A stretch of DNA of 64,000 bases from Metamycoplasma hominis ATCC 23114 (GTDB taxonomy: Bacteria > Bacillota_I > Bacilli_A > Mycoplasmatales > Metamycoplasmataceae). The position numbers were made by a program, and so were the translations under genes. The stretch lies in NCBI RefSeq assembly GCF_000085865.1, contig NC_013511.1:418516-482515 (forward strand), in the 5' to 3' direction. This document shows positions 59,570 through 64,000 of the stretch, one piece after another (the first letter of the stretch is position 1; every line of letters starts with the position of its first letter). The notes under the pieces are model-generated. The model had not been told where the DNA came from, did no database searches, and saw only the letters and a program-made list of their open reading frames with translations.

Positions 59570-60037
59570 ATGAAAACGACAGTTAAGATAACAAGCGATC
59601 ACGCAGGATATGACGCAAAAATAAACCTTGCAAAAAGATTGGAAAATGAAGGCTACAATGTAGAATTATTTGGCTCAAAAACAAATAACAATAGTGATTC
59701 TTATGCAGATGCTGCTATTGAATTAGTTAATGAAATTCACAAGGATGGCAATCCTGATGAAAATAAAAATGTAAAATATGTTGCATTTTGTGGATCAGGT
59801 ATTGGTATTGAAATGACTTTAAACAAATTTAAAGGCATAAGAGCAGCAAGAGTTACAAATGAAAACGAATCTCACCTAGCAAAATTGCATAATAATGCTA
59901 ACGTACTATGTATGGGTGGAAGATTGTTAGAAGGTAATGAAGTTGAAAAAATTTTTCATAGCTGAGAAAACACCGAATTTGAAGGTGGCAGACATCTTGA
60001 AAGAATTAAAAAACTAAGCTCAATTGGTGAAAACTAA
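59570..60037 (+). CDS. rpiB: Ribose-5-phosphate isomerase B
   Basis: 155 aa. KITSDHAGYDAKINLAKRLE, YADAAIELV, YVAFCGSGIGIEMTLNKFKG with the catalytic Cys, IRAARV and NANVLCMGGRL are the RpiB/LacAB signature. Interconverts ribose-5-P and ribulose-5-P, feeding prs. Ends GGRHLERIKKLSSIGEN after a TGA-encoded Trp. Co-transcribed with the Sua5-like gene, then a terminator. Confidence 0.96.
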
Positions 60038-60050
60038 TAAATTTATAACA

Positions 60051-60082
60051 AAAAATAGGCTCATTTTATTGAGTCTATTTTT
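60051..60082. terminator. Bidirectional terminator between rpiB and the YitT gene
   Basis: AAAAATAGGCTCA pairs with TGAGTCTATTTTT (one G-T pair) around a six-base loop, 13 bp after the rpiB stop. A short plus-strand frame (60024..60260) crosses it and is not a gene. Confidence 0.8.
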
Positions 60083-60097
60083 GTTTTTATATATATT

Positions 60098-61432
60098 TTA
60101 TTTTTCAATCTTAGAAGTATTAAATCTTCCAGATACGTTTTCTACTTTTGATGAAGTTATTCATGCATTACTATCTGCAGCCAAAATTTCTTTCTTAATC
60201 ATATTTTGTTCCAAGAACAAACAATATGTTTCAATTTTAACTGTTTCTGTATTGGTATAACCTCCCAACATACGATCAATAGTGTAAGCGTGTCAATAGT
60301 TAATTTCTTTGAATTTGTTTAAAATTAAATCAGGATTCTTGCTGTAAATTTCTAGTTTTACTTTTCTGTATTTTGGATAAATTGATGCCATGATAAATGT
60401 ATATAAGAATATATATACAAATGTACAAATAATTCTTAATAATAATGCTGCATGGTTTATTGGATTTCCATTTTGAGCATGTGATATTACCCCAGTAAGT
60501 TCGCAAATTGAAATAACAACTATTGAGAATACTGCAAAGCAAATTGCGACTATTAAAGAAATTAAGCCTGGTTCTTTTTGTTTAGTTCTTGAAATGTAGT
60601 AGACAACAAAGTCTCCCCCTGCTGTTGAAGCAGAATTTTTTCAAGCAATTCCCCCTGCACATCCTCCACATAATGCTCCAAGCACTGCAAAAATGATAAT
60701 TGGTCAAGTAGGATTGTTATAACCATGTATTAAATGTTGATAGAAATATCAATAAGACATTGTTTCTTGGTAGCTTAGTTGCACGCCGTTTAGAAGTATT
60801 CCATTATTTCAAGAAGGATTAAATTCAGTACTTTTTATAGTATTTCAAACGTTTGAATAATGTGTTAGATAGTTTCCATAGACATCCCATGGTATTAATA
60901 CATTTAGAGAGTTAGCAACTTCGCCATGTGCTGGAGCTAATGTTGCAGAATGAGGAGCATACCAGTTTACATAATAAAACGTTATTTGACTAAAGAAGTG
61001 GCCAACTTGCGGAATTAACAATATTGATTGAAAGATAACTTGTCAAAGTAGCCAATAAGTTGTTAATATCATAAATAGTCTAGAATTTTTCTTTCAAAAT
61101 GCGATTACAAAAGGTAAATTCATTGCTATATAAATATAAGCAAAATATGGTGCAGTTTGAGTTAATGTTAGAGTAATGGCTTGAACCAATGCAGATAACC
61201 CAGTTGCAACAGTGGCAGCCTTAGCCAAAAATGTTGCAACACCAATATTGTATAAAACGGCTGAAATAATAATCATGACCATTTTTTTAGGAAATTTCTT
61301 TCAAATATTAAAGAAATTTACCCCATAAGGATTTATGTCAATTTTGCCGACTGATCCCTTTTCTTTTTTGGTTTCTTTCTTTAAACGTTTACGTTCTTTA
61401 ATCTCAGCAAGTTCCTCAGCTGTATGTTTTAT
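60098..61432 (-). CDS. YitT family membrane protein with C-terminal DUF2179, probable non-AUG start
   Basis: 444 aa if it starts at ATA 61432. Homology with the next gene reaches at least NIWKKFPKKMVMIIISAVLY, so the internal ATG 61282 is too late. The only good ribosome site is GGAGG at 61441..61437; ATA is five bases behind it, while GTG 61438 overlaps it. About six membrane helices, GGCAGGIAWKNSASTAGGDF (the YitT glycine-rich loop) and C-terminal DUF2179 (VKLEIYSKNPDLILNKFKEI, IETICLFLE, ADSNAWITSS). YitT proteins are of unknown function. A paralogue lies directly upstream. Confidence 0.85.
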
Positions 61433-61537
61433 TTTCACCTCCTTTTTATTATCGTGTATATTCTAACACTTTTTAAGTGTTTATATTTTTTATTAATCAT
61501 TTTTTTAATAAAAAATACTTTTATATGACTTTAATAA

Positions 61538-62980
61538 TTAATCTACGTATGAGGTATCAAATGAACCAATTAATCCATGAATATTTGAGATACTTATTCA
61601 GGCTTTTTTATCAACGCTTCTAACTTCTTCTAAAATTGATTCTTTTTCTAAATATAGGGCAATTGTTTCAATTTTCCCAAAATCTTGATGGTTATATCCA
61701 CCAAATCCGTTGAATACATTAAATGAGTGCACATATCCAATTTGTTTGAATCTTTCAGCAACTAGTTCTGGTTTTGTGGTGTAAATATCAATTCTTACTT
61801 TCTTGTATTTTGGATAGAACTTATTTACTAACATTGAAAATACTAATAAGTAAATTGCAGTGCCCATAATTCTTACTAAAAATTCTGAAAAATCTCATGT
61901 ATGCCCAATAATGTTTCTTGTATATTCTAATGAACCTATTACAATTGTTGAACATGATGAGAAGCAAATTGCAACCATTAAAAATACTGTTCCTACTGGT
62001 TTTTTATTTTTATATGCAATGTAATTAGAAATAACAGATGTACCGCCAATTGAACCACGTTGTTTTCAGGCAACTATTGATGCAAGGCCTTCCATTATTC
62101 CCCCAAGAATTGCATATATCAAAATAGGTCAATTTTGGCCATTATATATTCCATAAATTTTAGTATTTTGACCGCCTTTTAAATCAATACCTGTTAATAG
62201 ACTAGGGATATTAGCAAGTGATAAAGAACTAGTTTCTTTAAAAATTAATTTTGCGTTATCAAATACCATTTTTAAATCGTTAGTTTTAAATAAGTTGGCT
62301 AGATACTTGGCAATAGCTAAATCATCTCTTGACAATGAACTGCCAGTTCAAGCTGTTTTAGTTGATATACTTAAAGCGTAGTTAAAAATATCTTGATAAT
62401 TTTCTTTATTAATATAATTTAATACTCTTGTATCGAAACCATATGGATCTCAATAAAATTTGTATGTTAATCCGTTATTTGTAAAAGTTTGTCCTATTGG
62501 ATCATAGAGATTAATTCTTTGATTAATGAAGTTAACAATAGGATTTGATGCTCTTCCTTGATATTCAATAAATATACATTGTACAATTAATTGGAAAAAC
62601 ATTCAATAATAAGTTATTACCATAAACGTTCTAGGATTTAACCGTCAATAAATGAACATTAAAGGTAAGTTAACTAATACATAAAATAAACCATAAAATT
62701 GTGCGGTTGCAGGCGCTGTAAAAGTAATTATTTGAGATAAAGATGAAGTTCCTGAAGCTATTGTTGCTGCTTTTTTTAAAAATACTGTAATTGCAATATT
62801 ATATAAAAATGCACTTACAAGCATTCAAAACAACTTTTTAGGATATTTTTTTCAGACATTTATTAAATTTATTTTTTGTGGATTTAGAATTTTCATTTTT
62901 TCTAAATACCGTTGGTGTTTTTGCTCTTTAGTAAGAATGATTTTATTGATTTTAGTTATTTTTTTATCTTCTAAACTCAT
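61538..62980 (-). CDS. YitT family membrane protein with C-terminal DUF2179
   Basis: 480 aa from ATG 62980 (AAAGGGG upstream). A cytoplasmic N-terminus (MSLEDKKITKINKIILTKEQ) is followed by about six membrane helices; the loop GLASIVAWKQRGSIGGTSVI is equivalent to YitT GGxxxG. The C-terminal DUF2179 domain has KKVRIDIYTTKPELVAERFK, KIETIALYLEKESIL, then KAWISISNIHGLIG. An insertion between helices (SRDDLAIAKYLANLFKTNDL) is longer than in the sister gene. Tandem copies suggest duplication and perhaps a heteromer. Confidence 0.87.
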
Positions 62981-63019
62981 GTTACCCCTTTCTTTAGATT
63001 CATTTAAACTATTAAATTA

Positions 63020-64000
63020 TTAATTTTTCTTTTTTTCATAAATAAACCTGTTGCATTCTGGTTGGAATAATAGTTGTACAATTCCAATAGCCCCATGTCT
63101 ATTTTTTGCTACAATGACATTGGTTAAAGAAGAACTGCCGTTAACAATTTCACTTTTGTCAATAGCTTCTACTTTATCGTTATCATCGTTAATGTTGTGC
63201 TTATTATAATAATCTTTTCTATGTAAAAAAATAACCATATCGGCATCTTGTTCAATTGTTCCTGATTCTCTTAAATCTGACAAAATAGGAGTTTTATCTT
63301 CCCGCTTTTCAACATTTCTACTTAACTGGCTTAATGCTAAAACAGGACATTCTAATTCTCTAGCAAGTTGCTTTAAGGATCTCGAAATCTTGCTTACTTC
63401 CAATTGACGATTTTCCATACTTGCTTTTGAAGAATCTGACATTAATTGTAGATAATCAACTACAACTAGATCAACTTTATTGTTTCTAGCAAATCGTTTT
63501 GCAATGGTTGTTATATCCGAAATTGTTGATGTAGGTTTATCATTTAAATACATTTTTCATTGTTTCATTTCTGAAACAGTTCAGGCTAGATTTTTAGCAT
63601 TTTCTGTTGAGATTTCATTTTTTCTCATTAAACTAATCGGAACCAAGGAATCAATTGACATCATTCTTTGAACAATTTGTGAATTTGACATTTCAAGAGA
63701 AAAAAATAGCACCGTTTTATTGTTTTTGGCAACATTATTTGCTATATTTAAAGCAAAAGCAGTTTTTCCCATAGCTGGGCGAGCTGCTAAAATTATCAAA
63801 TCTCCGGGATTGGCGCCTAAAATTAATTCATCCAATGGTGGAAATCCAAAAGAAAGGCCAACGCCAATATCTGATTTTTCTTTACTCATTATTCTATTAA
63901 ATAGTTCATCTGCTTTATTTCCCACTTGTTCATAAGCAGTATTTATTTCTGAAATATCTAGGTTGATTAAATTCAATTGTAAATTGGATAATAAATCTGA
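63020..64000 (-). CDS. dnaB: Replicative DNA helicase DnaB (5' part outside window)
   Basis: 326 codons of the C-terminal part are in the window; the N-terminus lies beyond base 64000. RecA-like helicase core: FGFPPLDELILGANPGDLII, Walker A AARPAMGKTAFALNIA, FFSLEMSNSQIVQRM, Walker B VDLVVVDYLQLM, LKQLARELECPVLALSQLSR, then REDKTPILSDLRESGTIEQD and ADMVIFLHRKDYYN. Unwinds DNA at the replication fork. Stop TAA 63022..63020; the YitT gene begins 40 bp after it on the same strand. Confidence 0.96.

Noticed and set aside
60024-60260. Plus-strand 78-aa hydrophobic open frame after rpiB
   Set aside because: It overlaps the rpiB end, crosses a strong terminator and is antisense to the conserved DUF2179 end of the YitT gene.

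Overview
The window is from a Mycoplasma-like mollicute. DNA is about 70-75% A+T. In-frame TGA codons are read as tryptophan in almost every gene: the 2,791-codon permease at 476..8851, mgtA, metK, gyrB and pgi only stay open that way. Lipoproteins, coiled-coil surface proteins, a p37-type ABC importer and a fermentative gene set (pgi, ldh, gpmI, ackA) fit a host-associated mycoplasma. A relative of the M. hominis group (Metamycoplasma) is plausible, but the species is not proven from the sequence alone.

Layout. 1-8.9 kb (-): ABC transporter with an ATPase (5' part only, cut by the window edge) and a giant two-FtsX permease. 9.0-17.2 kb (-): rsmG, prs, mgtA behind a leader-peptide switch, a PhnC-type ATPase, then the S1-domain/pgi/ldh operon. 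17.4-21.6 kb (+): two p37-like lipoproteins and a double PhnE-type permease; a TPP riboswitch precedes the second lipoprotein. 21.7 kb: tRNA-Trp(CCA). 21.9-24.2 kb (-): metK behind a structured, probably SAM-sensing leader, and asnA. 24.3-27.6 kb (-): lipoprotein with a DUF885 metallopeptidase-like domain. 27.9 kb: 5S rRNA (+). 28.1-30.4 kb (-): pepF and apt. 30.7-33.4 kb (+): an RNase J2-like protein without active-site ligands, then an FtsK-like membrane domain without a motor. 33.7-42.7 kb: mostly unrecognised surface proteins, ending in lemA. 42.8-47.8 kb (+): gyrB, a LicA-like kinase, a tandem pseudokinase and a membrane-anchored protein. 47.9-50.6 kb (-): second DUF885 protein. 50.9 kb: tRNA-Ser(CGA). 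51.2-64 kb: gpmI (+), a heterodimeric ABC exporter and ackA (-), second 5S (-), smr and mutM (-), an Sua5/YrdC protein and rpiB (+), two YitT proteins (-) and dnaB (-, truncated by the window edge).

Functional themes. (1) Vitamin and metal homeostasis under RNA control: TPP riboswitch, metK leader and mgtA leader. (2) Salvage metabolism: prs, apt, asnA. (3) Sugar and acetate fermentation: pgi, gpmI, ldh, ackA. (4) A large surface proteome, including two paralogous putative metallopeptidases. (5) Proteins that look catalytically retired: RNase J2-like, tandem pseudokinase, motor-less FtsK domain. Several genes have a TATAAT box 6-7 nt before the ATG, which implies leaderless mRNAs.

The best candidates for undescribed biology are the mgtA leader-peptide switch, the minimal S-box-like metK leader, the Cys-rich tandem pseudokinase and the FtsK-like membrane protein without ATPase. 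No IS element, prophage or CRISPR array was seen.
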